Below, piece by piece: positions 40,015 to 49,339 of a stretch of 50,703 nt of DNA. The translations under genes were made by a program, and so were the position numbers. Origin of the DNA: Bordetella parapertussis (GTDB lineage Bacteria; Pseudomonadota; Gammaproteobacteria; Burkholderiales; Casimicrobiaceae); contig CALQLA020000038.1 in assembly GCA_943331295.2 (NCBI GenBank), forward strand, positions 1 to 50,703, read 5' to 3'. Every line of letters starts with the position of its first letter. Position 1 is the stretch's first letter. The notes below the pieces were generated by a model. It was given only the letters and a program-made list of their open reading frames with translations. It had not been told where the DNA came from and did not search any database.

Positions 40015-40170
40015 CTACTTGTCGCCGGCCCCGCGCGTCACCGCTTCCATCACGCGGTCGAGATTGAAGCTGCCCGGCTTCTGGCGCGGCGGGAAATCGC
40101 GGAAGCTCTGCAGCCACTGGCCCACGTAGGCACCGGCCGGCGCGATCGCGAACATGCCCGTAGGCGTGTC
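40015..40170 (-). pseudogene. arylsulfatase C-terminal remnant, copy 1
   Basis: The frame reads GMFAIAPAGAYVGQWLQSF, then FPPRQKPGSFNLDRVMEAV, and ends with TAG (40015-40017). This is the usual C-terminus of bacterial arylsulfatases (V-x-Q-x-L-x-x-F-x-x-FPPRQ-x-P-x-SF). A stop lies just upstream in frame, and no sulfatase active-site Cys region is present. Confidence 0.6.
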
Positions 40171-40364
40171 TCATCGTCGGGCTGATCTCGGAGTGGCCGG
40201 TCGGCCAAATCGAATTCGGATGCCAAGGGGGCGTCGCCGCAACAGCGCAAAACGTCCCGATGCGGAAGGGGACACGGAGCCACTCAGCGGAAACGAAAAT
40301 TCTACGCCAACGCGCCGCGCCGGCAGGCACTTGACGATGGCCTGCGGCGCCGCGACGCTCGGCG

Positions 40365-40448
40365 CAGACTGTGGGGAGCATCTCGCGGCGGGAACTCGCG
40401 GAAGCCCTGCAACCGCGGCGCGACGCAGGCGCCGGTCGGCGCGAGCGC
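40365..40448 (-). pseudogene. arylsulfatase C-terminal remnant, copy 2
   Basis: ALAPTGACVAPRLQGF then REFPPRDAPHSL aligns without gaps to AIAPAGAYVGQWLQSF then RDFPPRQKPGSF of the copy at 40015-40170. It is more diverged and lacks the end. Two copies of the same tail about 280 bases apart imply a tandem duplication before decay. Confidence 0.5.
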
Positions 40449-40532
40449 ACTGCATGTCGTCGAGCAGGCGCTGGCCGTGCCGATGAAACGCTTCCTGCGG
40501 CCCGATGTTCGGCGGCAGTTCCACCGCCACGC

Positions 40533-40604
40533 TCAATCCGGTCGCTTGAATATCCGGAACGCGACCGGGATGAGCGCGATTTCCAGCGCGGCATAGACGA
40601 TTAG
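40533..40604 (-). pseudogene. C-terminal tail of an unknown membrane protein
   Basis: The frame reads LIVYAALEIALIPVAFRIF, then KRPD and TGA (40533-40535): one hydrophobic helix with a basic end, as in many transporters. Upstream text is not protein-like, so only the tail remains. Confidence 0.35.
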
Positions 40605-41027
40605 TCCACGACGTTCTCCCGCCTGGCCCGCGTTTCCAAAATTGCACTACGTCGCCTTTGGGGATGGACTGGAATGAACCTGTCCAACTGCGCGGGGCCA
40701 GGTCTGGCGCTGACGATCGGTACCACAGCAGAAGGAGGTCTGCCTAGACTTGATCGATTCCGTCGTTCCTTCATCGTTTTATCTTGGAGCGGTACGAAAA
40801 TTGCGCGACCCTACTGACGATGGCGGAACCGCGGGCGAAGGCGAGCCATTGGCGCGGGGATCCTTCGCGGCGTGGCTGCAGTTCGACGTCGCTCTTGGCT
40901 ATCGTACGGTAGAGCGCCACCCCCCCGGCCCTGTCGCAGAAATGTCATGCAATTGCGTTACGCTCGAAGGAATCTACTGACCACTCCTCCTTTGCCCACT
41001 CGGCAAGCGCAGCGCCAACCTTGCCCG

Positions 41028-43208
41028 ATGGGAACACGAAGAATCACGCCACACGCCTGGGTTGCGGACCTCAGCTCCGGCGTCATTTCCGGTGTGCGCC
41101 GGGCGATCCTGTGTCTCGCGATGGCTCCGGTGATCTTTGCCGGAGTCCTGGCCCCTTATCTGTCGCTGGGCGTCGTGCTGTTCCTGACCAGCGCGGGCGT
41201 GGCCATGATCGTGCTGGCGCTGCGGGCGCCCTACCCCGCCGAGGCCAGCGGTCCACAGGACACCCCGGCAGCAATCCTGTACACCGTGTCGATCGCGTTG
41301 AGTGCGTCGCCCGTCGCCGCCAACCCGGCGAGCGCGATGGCCACGATGCTCGCCGTGCTTGTCCTCGGCTCGCTGATGTTCGGAGCCACGACTTACCTGC
41401 TCGGCCGGTTCCGGCTTGGTCGGATGACGCAATTCCTACCCTACCCTGTCATCGGCGGCTTCATGGCGGGGACGGCGTGGCTGCTCCTTGGATCGGGCAT
41501 CAATGCAATGACCGATGTCCCGGCCAACCTGGGCAATGCCGGTGCGCTCCTGGCGCCCGCGGCGCTGGCGCTCTGGGTGCCCGCGCTGCTGTCAGGACTG
41601 CTGCTGTTCGGCTTGATGCGGCGATTCCAGTCGCCAATGACGCTTCCCGGGACGCTGCTTGCACTGGCGGCAATCTTCTACGGCGTCGTCCTGTTCCGCC
41701 ACGCGAGCATCGGGCAGGTACAGGATGCCGGCTGGCTGATCGCACCCGCCGGCGCGAGCGGGAGCGACGGGAAGCTGCAGGGCGTGTCCTTCGATGCCGT
41801 CGATTGGCGATTCGTGCTGTCGGTCCTGCCGATCCTCGCCAGCCTCGTCGTGCTCAGCACCATCCAGACGTTGCTGAACGTGACGGCATTGGAAGTCGGG
41901 ATCGGCCGCGAGCTCGATGCGGACGCGGAGCTTAGGGCGACCGGCATCGCGAACCTCGTCGCCGCATCGGCTGCCGGGATTCCCACGTACGTCTCGCTCA
42001 GCAGTTCCCTGCTCGCCTGGCGCGCCGGGACGACGACCCGCTGGGCGGGCCTGCTCGCTGGAACGATCTGCCTCGCCTTCGCGGTTGCCGGACCGCAGCT
42101 CATCGGCTACATGCCTAAGATCGTCCTCGGCGCCGTGATCTTCATGGAGGCCATCGACCGACTGTACCAGTGGCTCTATGAGCAGGGCCGGAGGATGGGA
42201 CGATTCGAGTACGCGACGCTGCTCGCCATCTTCGGCTCGATCATCTTCATCGGATTCCTGCAGGGAATCGTGCTGGGCTTCCTGATCGTCGTCGTCGTCT
42301 TCGTCGTCAAGTACAGCCGCATCAGCCCCGTCAAGAGCGTCGCGTCGCTGGAGACGACTCGGAGCTCGGTGGCACGCTCGCCGATCGAGCAGGAGTTGCT
42401 GGCTGCGCAGGGGCACCGGGTGCTGGTGCTGCGGCTGCAGGGCTTCGTGTTCTTCGGCACGGCCAGCAACCTGCTGCGCGAGCTGAAGGAGCAGTCGGTG
42501 CTGATGGAAGGGCGGCGCGGTCACGTCCTCGTCGACTTTCGCGCGGTTACCGGGCTCGATTCATCAGCTGGCTTCCAGTTCACGAAGATCGTGAAGTGGC
42601 TGGCCACGCGCAATGCGAAGCTCGTGCTGACCGATCTCAGTCCGGCCATCGTCCAGCTGATGACCCGCGCAGGCGTGATCGGAGGGGCCGGCGTCACCGT
42701 TTTCCCGCACCTCGACCACGCGCTGGAGTGGTCAGAGAACGAGCTGCTGCATGAGGGCGGGATTCTGTCGACCGCGATGACCCTTGCCGAGCAACTCACG
42801 GCCCGCCTCGGGGACACGATCAAAGCTCAACAGCTCCTGCCCTACCTGGAACCGCTTTGCTGCGACGCGGGCGAATGCATCATCGCGCATGGCGAAGCAA
42901 GCCGCGACATCTACTTCATCGAAAGCGGAGCCTGTTCTGCAGTGATCTCCACCGAACGCGGGACGCCGCTGCGGCTGCGCAAGTTCGGGCCGGGCGCTCT
43001 ATTCGGCGAGATGGCGCTCTACACCAGCGAGCCACGCACGGCCTCCGTGGTCGCCGACACGGCGGTCCGCCTGCATCGGATGTCGCCAGCCGCACTGACC
43101 CGGCTGGCACAGGAGAATCCCACGGCGCTCAGCATCTTCCACGAGCTGCTGGCGCGTACCATGGCCGAGCGCATCGCTTTCCAGAACCGGCAACTGGCCA
43201 TGCATTGA
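41028..43208 (+). CDS. SulP anion transporter with STAS and cyclic-nucleotide-binding domains
   Basis: The 726-residue protein has a SulP (SLC26) membrane part of about 10-12 helices (10-410) with the opening DLSSGVISGVRRAILCLAMAP and a conserved FLPYPVIGGFMAG segment. A STAS domain follows (about 440-560, with VLVDFRAVTGLDSSAG). A C-terminal cyclic-nucleotide-binding domain (about 595-705) has FGPGALFGEMALYTSEPRTA, the phosphate-binding cassette. SulP proteins move sulfate, bicarbonate or carboxylates; the cNMP domain would make uptake respond to cAMP or a related ligand. The start is uncertain: ATG 41028 begins the protein-like part and ATG 40947 is also in frame; neither has a clear ribosome-binding site. 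Confidence 0.88.
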   Translation: MGTRRITPHAWVADLSSGVISGVRRAILCLAMAPVIFAGVLAPYLSLGVVLFLTSAGVAMIVLALRAPYPAEASGPQDTPAAILYTVSIALSASPVAANPASAMATMLAVLVLGSLMFGATTYLLGRFRLGRMTQFLPYPVIGGFMAGTAWLLLGSGINAMTDVPANLGNAGALLAPAALALWVPALLSGLLLFGLMRRFQSPMTLPGTLLALAAIFYGVVLFRHASIGQVQDAGWLIAPAGASGSDGKLQGVSFDAVDWRFVLSVLPILASLVVLSTIQTLLNVTALEVGIGRELDADAELRATGIANLVAASAAGIPTYVSLSSSLLAWRAGTTTRWAGLLAGTICLAFAVAGPQLIGYMPKIVLGAVIFMEAIDRLYQWLYEQGRRMGRFEYATLLAIFGSIIFIGFLQGIVLGFLIVVVVFVVKYSRISPVKSVASLETTRSSVARSPIEQELLAAQGHRVLVLRLQGFVFFGTASNLLRELKEQSVLMEGRRGHVLVDFRAVTGLDSSAGFQFTKIVKWLATRNAKLVLTDLSPAIVQLMTRAGVIGGAGVTVFPHLDHALEWSENELLHEGGILSTAMTLAEQLTARLGDTIKAQQLLPYLEPLCCDAGECIIAHGEASRDIYFIESGACSAVISTERGTPLRLRKFGPGALFGEMALYTSEPRTASVVADTAVRLHRMSPAALTRLAQENPTALSIFHELLARTMAERIAFQNRQLAMH

Positions 43209-43217
43209 CGGAGCTGA

Positions 43218-43333
43218 CTAACGCCCGTCGCCCTCGACGCCGGCCGCGGCGCCGCGCTTCTGCCCACCGAGTTCCTTGAGAAACGCGTCGTGGTTCATGG
43301 GGCGCGAAAACATTGGATAGTTCTTTCCGTGAA
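43218..43333 (-). pseudogene. short C-terminal remnant, unknown family
   Basis: The minus-strand frame reads KFHGKNYPMFSRPMNHDAF, then LKELGGQKRG and ends at TAG 43218-43220. It has the composition of a real protein end but no start. It may be the out-of-frame tail of the fragment at 43336-43785. Confidence 0.3.
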
Positions 43334-43335
43334 AT

Positions 43336-43785
43336 TTATCGAATGTGATGCGGGCGTTCGGAAACTGCGCGGTGCAGCCCTTGATGATGAAGCAGGTTCA
43401 TCGTCTGCAGTAGGTACAGCAGAACAAAGAGTCCGCACTTGTTCCGCGAGTTGCGGCAGAGCCGCGCCACTCTGCCGAGCAGGTCGTGGAAGCCAAAGTG
43501 GAGGGCGTGCTCGTACAAGCCCAACCGCCGCAGGTGGTGAGCCACGTTCTGACCTACACAGTGGACGAGGATCGCACGCTCGCAGTTGCTGGCAAACGCC
43601 ACGTAATCGACGTAGCCGCTGACCGCCGGCGCCTCGTCGGCGGCGAAGTAGAGCGGGAACTGCGGCAGCACGCGCGGGTGGATGGCCCCTACCCCGTACT
43701 CGCGCTCGAGCATCGGCAGCACGTGAGGACCAAACCCCGTCGCGCTGGTCCGCCGCCGTTGCCACGGCGGCAGGTACGACCCCAC
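43336..43785 (-). pseudogene. gene fragment related to 37857-38021, cut by an IS91-type remnant
   Basis: About 150 codons begin with VGSYLPPWQ and contain FGPHVLPMLEREYGVGAIH, VSGYVDYVAFASNCERAIL and RLGLYEHALHFGFHDLLGR. The first part matches the 54-codon gene start at 37857-38021. The N-terminus is missing, and the sequence upstream (43799 on) belongs to a transposase remnant on the opposite strand, so the gene was interrupted there. The C-terminus stops at 43336, with a possible frameshifted tail at 43218-43333. No known family was recognised; composition is that of a folded, soluble protein. Confidence 0.45.
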
Positions 43786-43798
43786 GAAAGCGGGCCCC

Positions 43799-44195
43799 GG
43801 CGGCAGTGCCCCGCAGTGCCTGACCCCACTGGAGCTGCTCGACCGCTTCGCCGCGCTGGTGCCTCCGCCGCGCACCCACCGCCATCGCTATTTCGGCGTC
43901 CTCGCCCCCAACTCGCCCCTACGCGCTGCGCTCACCGCCCTCGCGCCGGGGGCGACCACCGCGCCGCCCGCACCCATCGCGGAGCCCGCCGCCGAACCGG
44001 GCCATCGTCGCGCTGCCCGCTACGCCTGGGCGCTGCTGTTGGCCCGCATCGATGAGGTTTTTCCGCTGGTTTGCCCCCGCTGCGGCGCCGCGATAAGGAT
44101 CATCGCCTTCATCACCGACGGCCCGACTGTGCGCGACATCCTCAGCCATCTGGGTGAACCCACCGCGCCGCCCCGCATCGCGCCAGCCCGCCTGC
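43799..44195 (+). mobile_element. IS91-family transposase C-terminal remnant
   Basis: The frame reads LTPLELLDRFAALVPPPR, HRHRYFGVLAPNSPLR, then ARYAWALLLARIDEVFPLV, CPRCGAAIRIIAFITD and LGEPTAPPRIAPAR. This is the C-terminal third of IS91-type transposases, including the CPxCG metal-binding pair. The N-terminal zinc ribbon and the catalytic Tyr-containing region are absent. It lies between the interrupted gene on the left and the lower-GC sugar genes on the right, so it marks the left boundary of the acquired block. Confidence 0.75.
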
Positions 44196-44370
44196 CAGCA
44201 CGCAGCCACCCTGGCGCTCGCCACCGCCCGAAAGTGCGCCGAGAGAAGCGTGCGGAGCAGCCCGTTGTCACCGCAAATGGACGTTTGACTCGCCCGATCT
44301 GCTCCTCCACACTCAGCCCAGTGCGCTTGAAATGGCTATTTGACATCCATCCCCCAGCCAACCCCATCCG

Positions 44371-47064
44371 ATGCAACTAACCAACGAAGAAGCAAGGTTA
44401 AGACAAGCCGAGCAAGCCAAGGCACCGTGGATGCTATTCGGACCCTACCTGAGCGAGCGCGCCTGGGCCACGGTGCGCGAGGACTATAGCGCGGAAGGTA
44501 ATGCGTGGGCCTATTTTCCCCACGAGCATGCCCGGTTCAAAGCCTATCGCTGGGGTGAGGACGGGATCGGCGGGATCAGCGATGACAAGCAGCGGATCTG
44601 TCTCGCGCTGGCCTTTTGGAATGGGAACGACGCGATCCTGAAGGAGCGGATGTTCGGATTGACGGGCGCGGAAGGCAATCACGGCGAGGACGTCAAGGAG
44701 GTGTTCTTCTACCTCGATAGCACGCCGACGCACAGCTACCTGAAGATGAACTACAAGTATCCTCAGGCGGCGTTTCCTTACGGGGCGCTGATTGAAGAGA
44801 ACCGGAAGCGTTCGCGGGCGGAGCCGGAGTTCGAGCTTTGGGATACGGGTGTTTTCGCTGAGAACCGTTACTTCGATATCGATATCGAATACGCAAAGGC
44901 GGCCCCGGACGACATCCTCTGCAGGATTACCGTCCGCAACATGGGTCCGGAACCCGCGCCGATTCATGTCTTGCCGACGCTTTGGTTCCGAAACACCTGG
45001 AGTTGGGGCAGGAACAACACGAAACCGCGGATGAAACTCGAACAAGAGGCGGGGCGCGCTTTTGTCCGGAATTCGCACGACGCCATCGGGACTTACGATC
45101 TCTATGCGGACCGCGCGCAGGACTGGTTGTTTTGTGAAAACGAGACGAACAACCAGCACCTCTACGGCTCCTTGAACGCGTCGCCGTATCCCAAGGACGC
45201 TTTCCACCGCCGGATCATCCATGGCGAGCAGGAGGCGGCAAATCCAGCGCACGAGGGAACCAAGGTCGCGGCCGTCTATCACCACGTCCTGAATCCAGGC
45301 GAGCAATACGAGGTTCGCGTCCGCCTAACAGGACCGAGTGCGGAGCGAGGGCCCGACCCATTCGGGAGTTTTGATGAAGTCTTCAAAGTCCGCATCGAGG
45401 AAGCGGACCAATTCTACACAGCGGTGCAAGCTCCGCTCATGAAGCCCGACGAACGGCTCGTCCACCGGCAGGGTCTTGCCGGCATGATGTGGAGCAAGCA
45501 GTTTTTCCACTACATTGTGGAAGACTGGCTGGAGGGCGATCCCGGAATGCCGAAGCCACCGGAAAGCCGAAAGACGGCTCGCAATTGGGAGTGGCGGCAC
45601 TTGTACAACGAGCGGATCATGTCCATGCCCGACCCATGGGAGTATCCGTGGTACGCGGCCTGGGACCTCGCTTTCCACTGCGTCCCGATCGCCCTGATCG
45701 ACCCGGCCTTCGCCAAGAGCCAGCTCGATTTGCTGACCCGCGAGTGGTATCAGCACCCGAACGGGCAGATTCCGGCTTACGAATGGAACTTCAGCGATGT
45801 GAATCCGCCGGTCTTCGCCTGGGCGGCGTGGAGGGTTTACAAGATGGAGGAAAAGCAAAGGGGCAAAGGCGACATCGCCTTCCTCGAGACGATCTTCCAC
45901 AAGCTGATGTTGAACTTCACTTGGTGGGTGAACCGCAAGGACTCTGAGGGTAAGAACATTTTCCAGGGAGGCTTTCTCGGACTGGATAACATCGGTGTTT
46001 TTGATCGCAGCGCGCCACTCCCCACCGGCGGTTATCTCGAGCAGAGCGACGGCACGAGCTGGATGGGAATGTTCAGTGTCAACATGATGAAAATCGCGCT
46101 GGAACTGGCGCGCCGGAATCCGGTGTACGAAAATATCGCCACGAAGTTTCTCGAACACTTTCTGGGAATCGCCCACGCCCTGAACTCTCTGCATCTCTGG
46201 AACGAGGAGGATGCGTTCTTTTACGACGTGCTGCACCTTCCCCATGGCGAAAGGCTGCCCCTTCGCCTTCGGTCGCTCGTGGGACTGATGCCGCTGCTCG
46301 CCGTCGAGAACCTCGAGCCCGAGGAGCTTGCCGAACTTCCCGGATTCAGCTCGCGCATGGAGTGGTATCTGAACTATCGGCCCGACCTCACGAACCTCGT
46401 CTCCCACTGGGAAGTTCCCGGTCTCGGCAACCGGCGCCTGATCGCGCTGGTGCGCGGCAGACGGATGAAGCAATTGCTCAAGCGCATGCTCGATCCGAAT
46501 GAGTTTTTGAGCCCGTTTGGTATTCGGTCGGTTAGTAAGTTCCATGCCGAACATCCTTACGAATTCCATGTGGACGGAACGACGCATCGCGTGGATTACG
46601 AGCCGGGAGAAGGACGGACTTCGTTGTTTGGAGGAAACTCCAACTGGCGCGGGCCGGTATGGTTTCCGATCAATTACCTGCTGATCGAGTCGCTCCAAAA
46701 ATTTCACCAGTATTATGGCGATGACTTCAAGGTCGAATGCCCGACGGGGAGCGGGAATAAGCTGACCCTAGGCGAGATCGCGGACGAACTCTCAAGGCGC
46801 ATGAACACTTTGTTTCTCAAGACGGACGACGGCAGCCGGGCGTTTCAAGGGCGGGATAAGGGCTTGTTTCAGAGACCCGACTGGCAGGACAAGATTTGGT
46901 TCCACGAGTATTTTCACGGCGACGATGGATCGGGTCTGGGTGCCTGCCACCAGACCGGCTGGACCGGACTTTCAGCCGAGCTTTTGGAAACCCACGCCGC
47001 AAAGCGCGCAAAAGGTGCGGCAGCCCGGGCCAATGAGTCCGGTCACGGAATGGAAGGAAAGTAA
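44371..47064 (+). CDS. GH63/MGH1-like glucosidase
   Basis: The 897-residue protein has no signal peptide. It begins with a beta-sandwich-like region (EDYSAEGNAWAYFPHEHAR, AYRWGEDGIGGISDD) and continues with an (alpha/alpha)6-type domain: WDTGVFAENRYFDIDIEYA, WEYPWYAAWDLAFHCVPIAL, YEWNFSDVNPPVFAWAAWRV, GGNSNWRGPVWFPINYLL and GACHQTGWTGLSAELLE. This matches the large bacterial proteins related to mannosyl-oligosaccharide glucosidase (GH63, MGH1-like domain). It should release glucose from a gluco-oligosaccharide. Catalytic acids cannot be assigned with certainty. GC content is clearly lower than in the left part of the window. The G6PDH gene 295 bases downstream could use the released glucose after phosphorylation. 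Confidence 0.8.
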   Translation: MQLTNEEARLRQAEQAKAPWMLFGPYLSERAWATVREDYSAEGNAWAYFPHEHARFKAYRWGEDGIGGISDDKQRICLALAFWNGNDAILKERMFGLTGAEGNHGEDVKEVFFYLDSTPTHSYLKMNYKYPQAAFPYGALIEENRKRSRAEPEFELWDTGVFAENRYFDIDIEYAKAAPDDILCRITVRNMGPEPAPIHVLPTLWFRNTWSWGRNNTKPRMKLEQEAGRAFVRNSHDAIGTYDLYADRAQDWLFCENETNNQHLYGSLNASPYPKDAFHRRIIHGEQEAANPAHEGTKVAAVYHHVLNPGEQYEVRVRLTGPSAERGPDPFGSFDEVFKVRIEEADQFYTAVQAPLMKPDERLVHRQGLAGMMWSKQFFHYIVEDWLEGDPGMPKPPESRKTARNWEWRHLYNERIMSMPDPWEYPWYAAWDLAFHCVPIALIDPAFAKSQLDLLTREWYQHPNGQIPAYEWNFSDVNPPVFAWAAWRVYKMEEKQRGKGDIAFLETIFHKLMLNFTWWVNRKDSEGKNIFQGGFLGLDNIGVFDRSAPLPTGGYLEQSDGTSWMGMFSVNMMKIALELARRNPVYENIATKFLEHFLGIAHALNSLHLWNEEDAFFYDVLHLPHGERLPLRLRSLVGLMPLLAVENLEPEELAELPGFSSRMEWYLNYRPDLTNLVSHWEVPGLGNRRLIALVRGRRMKQLLKRMLDPNEFLSPFGIRSVSKFHAEHPYEFHVDGTTHRVDYEPGEGRTSLFGGNSNWRGPVWFPINYLLIESLQKFHQYYGDDFKVECPTGSGNKLTLGEIADELSRRMNTLFLKTDDGSRAFQGRDKGLFQRPDWQDKIWFHEYFHGDDGSGLGACHQTGWTGLSAELLETHAAKRAKGAAARANESGHGMEGK

Positions 47065-47359
47065 GGCTGCGCGTTCCGCTCAAAGATAATTCTCTACTCG
47101 GAAGCGAAACCGCACGGCGGGAAGAACCTCGGGTCCATGTTGGATGGGCAGGTTCACTCCCTTGGCATTGAATCGGCGGAGTCCGAAAACGCGGTTTGTA
47201 TCGCGCAATTGCGGCCCATGCGGGCAGGCGCAAGTGTCACCTCCCGGATCGGGTGCCGCCGTTCCGGTCAAACTGCTTGCAATCCAGTCTTTGCGCCGAA
47301 TAACGTCCCCCACCCGGAGCCGTATCGACGTGCTTCTTTCAAGCGGGATTCCCAATACT
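47065..47359. other. 295-base leader region of the G6PDH fusion gene
   Basis: The frame of the downstream gene is open through most of it but the text before ATG 47360 lacks family character. A 100-codon minus-strand frame also covers it, without recognisable motifs. No clear promoter or terminator was found. Confidence 0.4.
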
Positions 47360-49339
47360 ATGCCTACCAATACCCAAACCATGGGAGCTTCTGGAATCGA
47401 GGCTCAGGAAGCCAATCCCCCGAGCAAGCCATGCATCATGGTCATTTTCGGCGCCTCCGGGGATCTGACTAAGCGACTCCTGGTCCCGGCGCTCTATAAC
47501 CTCGCCTGCGATGGCCTGCTGGCGGACAGCTTTGCGGTGCTCGGGGCCGCGTCCACCGAAATGACGACCGATGAATTCCGCGCGCGGATGAGCAGCGCGG
47601 ATGACGGCATCAGAAAATTCCACACGCGCCCCGCGTTCGATGAAGAGGTCTGGGACAAGCTCGCCAGCCGCTTGCATTACCTGCCGGCGGGCTTCGGGGA
47701 AATCGCGGACTTCCAGCAGCTTCGGGAAAAAGTTCGGCAACTCGATCAGGAGTATCAGGCCAAAGGCAACGTTCTATTCTACTTCGCGACGGCGCCAAAG
47801 TTCTTCGGCTTGATTTGCGAAAATCTGCACAAGGTGGGCTTCAAGGAAGGCCCGGGGTGGAAGCGCATTATCGTCGAGAAGCCATTCGGCACCGACTTAC
47901 AGTCCGCGCTCGCACTCAACCGGGAGTTGCACACCAATTGGGATGAGAGTCAGATTTACCGCGTGGACCACTATCTGGGCAAGGAGACGGTCCAGAACCT
48001 CATGGCGTTTCGTTTCGCCAACGGGATCTTCGAGCCGCTCTGGAACAAGAATTTCATCGATAACATCCAGTTCAACGTCTGCGAGGAAGTGGATGTGGGC
48101 GACCGCGGCGGATACTACGACGGTTCCGGCGTGATGCGGGACATGATGCAGAACCACATGTTCCAGATGCTGGCCTATCTGTGCATGGAGCCGCCGGCAT
48201 CCTTTGAGTCCGACGCGATCCGCAACGAGAAGGCCAAGCTCCTGAATTCGGTTCGCATCTATGATCGCGATGAGGTCGAGCAGAACTTTGTGCGCGGCCA
48301 GTACGGTCCATCCCTCAATGCCGACGGGACGGTCGCGCGACCGGGGTATCGGCAGGCAAAGGACGTCCATCCCCAATCGAGCACCGAGACCTTCGCCGCA
48401 GGCAAGTTGCAAATTGATAACTGGCGATGGGAGGGGGTGCCCATCTATCTGCGGTCGGGAAAAGCCCTGTGGAAGCGCGGCACGGAGATCGTCGTCGAGT
48501 TCAAGAAGGCCCCCCAGGCAATCTTCCGAGGCACGCGTGTCAGTGAGCTGACACCCAACCGGCTCCTGTTCCAGGTGCAACCCTACCAAGGGATCGAGTT
48601 ACTCTTCCAAGCGAAGATCCCGGGGCCGACGCTGACCTTGCAAAAGGTGGACATGCGCTTCAGCTACGGCGATGCCTTCAAGGCTTCGCGCTACACGGGC
48701 TACGAGGTCATGCTCTATTCATGCACCCATGGGGATGCGACGCTTTTTTCGCGCAGCGATCTCGTGACTGCGGCATGGGAGATTGCCCAGCCGATCCTCG
48801 ATTACTGGAGTTCCACGCCTCCGCCGGACTTTCCCAACTACCTCCGGGGAACCTGGGGTCCGCTCGCCGCGGTGGATTTGCTCGAACGGGATGGACGGTG
48901 CTGGTTTGAGGTGGTTACTCCCGACGTGCTCGAACGCAACCCGCTGTTCAAAGGTGCCGACCCGCTGCTCTTGAATTCAGTGATCATGGCACTTGGCACG
49001 ATGACCGCTGCCGCGGGGGAGACGATCATCAAAAAGGGCGATCTGGGGAAGGAGATGTACCTGATCTGCCGGGGCGAGGTCGAAGTGATCGACGGCGCGG
49101 GCAAAGTGACCAAGACGCTGAAGGACGGTGATTTCTTTGGGGAGACGGCGTTGCTGATGTCCACTCCGCGCACCGCGACAATCCGGGCAACGAGTCGATG
49201 TGATTTTTTCGTTCTGAACAGGACCGACTTCAGTCGCATTCTGCGGGACTATCCTCAGTTCCTCGAAGTCATGCAAAAAGTCGCCAAGGAGCGATACAAC
49301 CTAGCCATATCGGCCGATGATGTAATGGCCTCAGGTTAG
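47360..49339 (+). CDS. zwf: glucose-6-phosphate dehydrogenase fused to a cyclic-nucleotide-binding domain
   Basis: Residues about 25-510 are a full glucose-6-phosphate dehydrogenase: the NADP loop FGASGDLTKR (30-39), the active-site RVDHYLGKE (about 200), EEVDVGDRGGYYDGSG and a C-terminal YWSSTPPPDFPNYLRGTWGP. It oxidises glucose 6-phosphate to 6-phosphogluconolactone, the entry to the pentose phosphate and Entner-Doudoroff pathways. Residues about 535-650 form a cyclic-nucleotide-binding domain with KKGDLGKEMYLICRGEVEV and GDFFGETALLMSTPRTATI. The normal enzyme is about 490-510 residues, so the extra domain is a true extension (659 in all). ATG 47360 fits the family start; the ribosome-binding site is weak. 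A cyclic nucleotide may gate the enzyme (inference). Confidence 0.92.
   Translation: MPTNTQTMGASGIEAQEANPPSKPCIMVIFGASGDLTKRLLVPALYNLACDGLLADSFAVLGAASTEMTTDEFRARMSSADDGIRKFHTRPAFDEEVWDKLASRLHYLPAGFGEIADFQQLREKVRQLDQEYQAKGNVLFYFATAPKFFGLICENLHKVGFKEGPGWKRIIVEKPFGTDLQSALALNRELHTNWDESQIYRVDHYLGKETVQNLMAFRFANGIFEPLWNKNFIDNIQFNVCEEVDVGDRGGYYDGSGVMRDMMQNHMFQMLAYLCMEPPASFESDAIRNEKAKLLNSVRIYDRDEVEQNFVRGQYGPSLNADGTVARPGYRQAKDVHPQSSTETFAAGKLQIDNWRWEGVPIYLRSGKALWKRGTEIVVEFKKAPQAIFRGTRVSELTPNRLLFQVQPYQGIELLFQAKIPGPTLTLQKVDMRFSYGDAFKASRYTGYEVMLYSCTHGDATLFSRSDLVTAAWEIAQPILDYWSSTPPPDFPNYLRGTWGPLAAVDLLERDGRCWFEVVTPDVLERNPLFKGADPLLLNSVIMALGTMTAAAGETIIKKGDLGKEMYLICRGEVEVIDGAGKVTKTLKDGDFFGETALLMSTPRTATIRATSRCDFFVLNRTDFSRILRDYPQFLEVMQKVAKERYNLAISADDVMASG

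Larger units (their letters stand above)
39568..41027. other. 1.46-kb decayed region with gene remnants
   Basis: No complete gene is supported. Three minus-strand remnants are listed separately (40015-40170, 40365-40448, 40533-40604). A perfect ribosome-binding octamer AAGGAGGT at 40734-40741 precedes a 76-codon TTG frame (40750-40980), which has no recognisable character. The 39568-39960 part shows nothing. Confidence 0.5.

Noticed and set aside
40734..40980. Small gene with a perfect AAGGAGGT ribosome-binding site and TTG 40750
   Set aside because: The 76-residue product resembles nothing, and the SulP gene begins only 47 bases after it. The octamer may be chance or a relic; kept as a note in the gap entry.
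47080..47382. 100-codon minus-strand frame upstream of the G6PDH fusion
   Set aside because: No start signal, motif or neighbour supports it; it covers the probable leader of the fusion gene.
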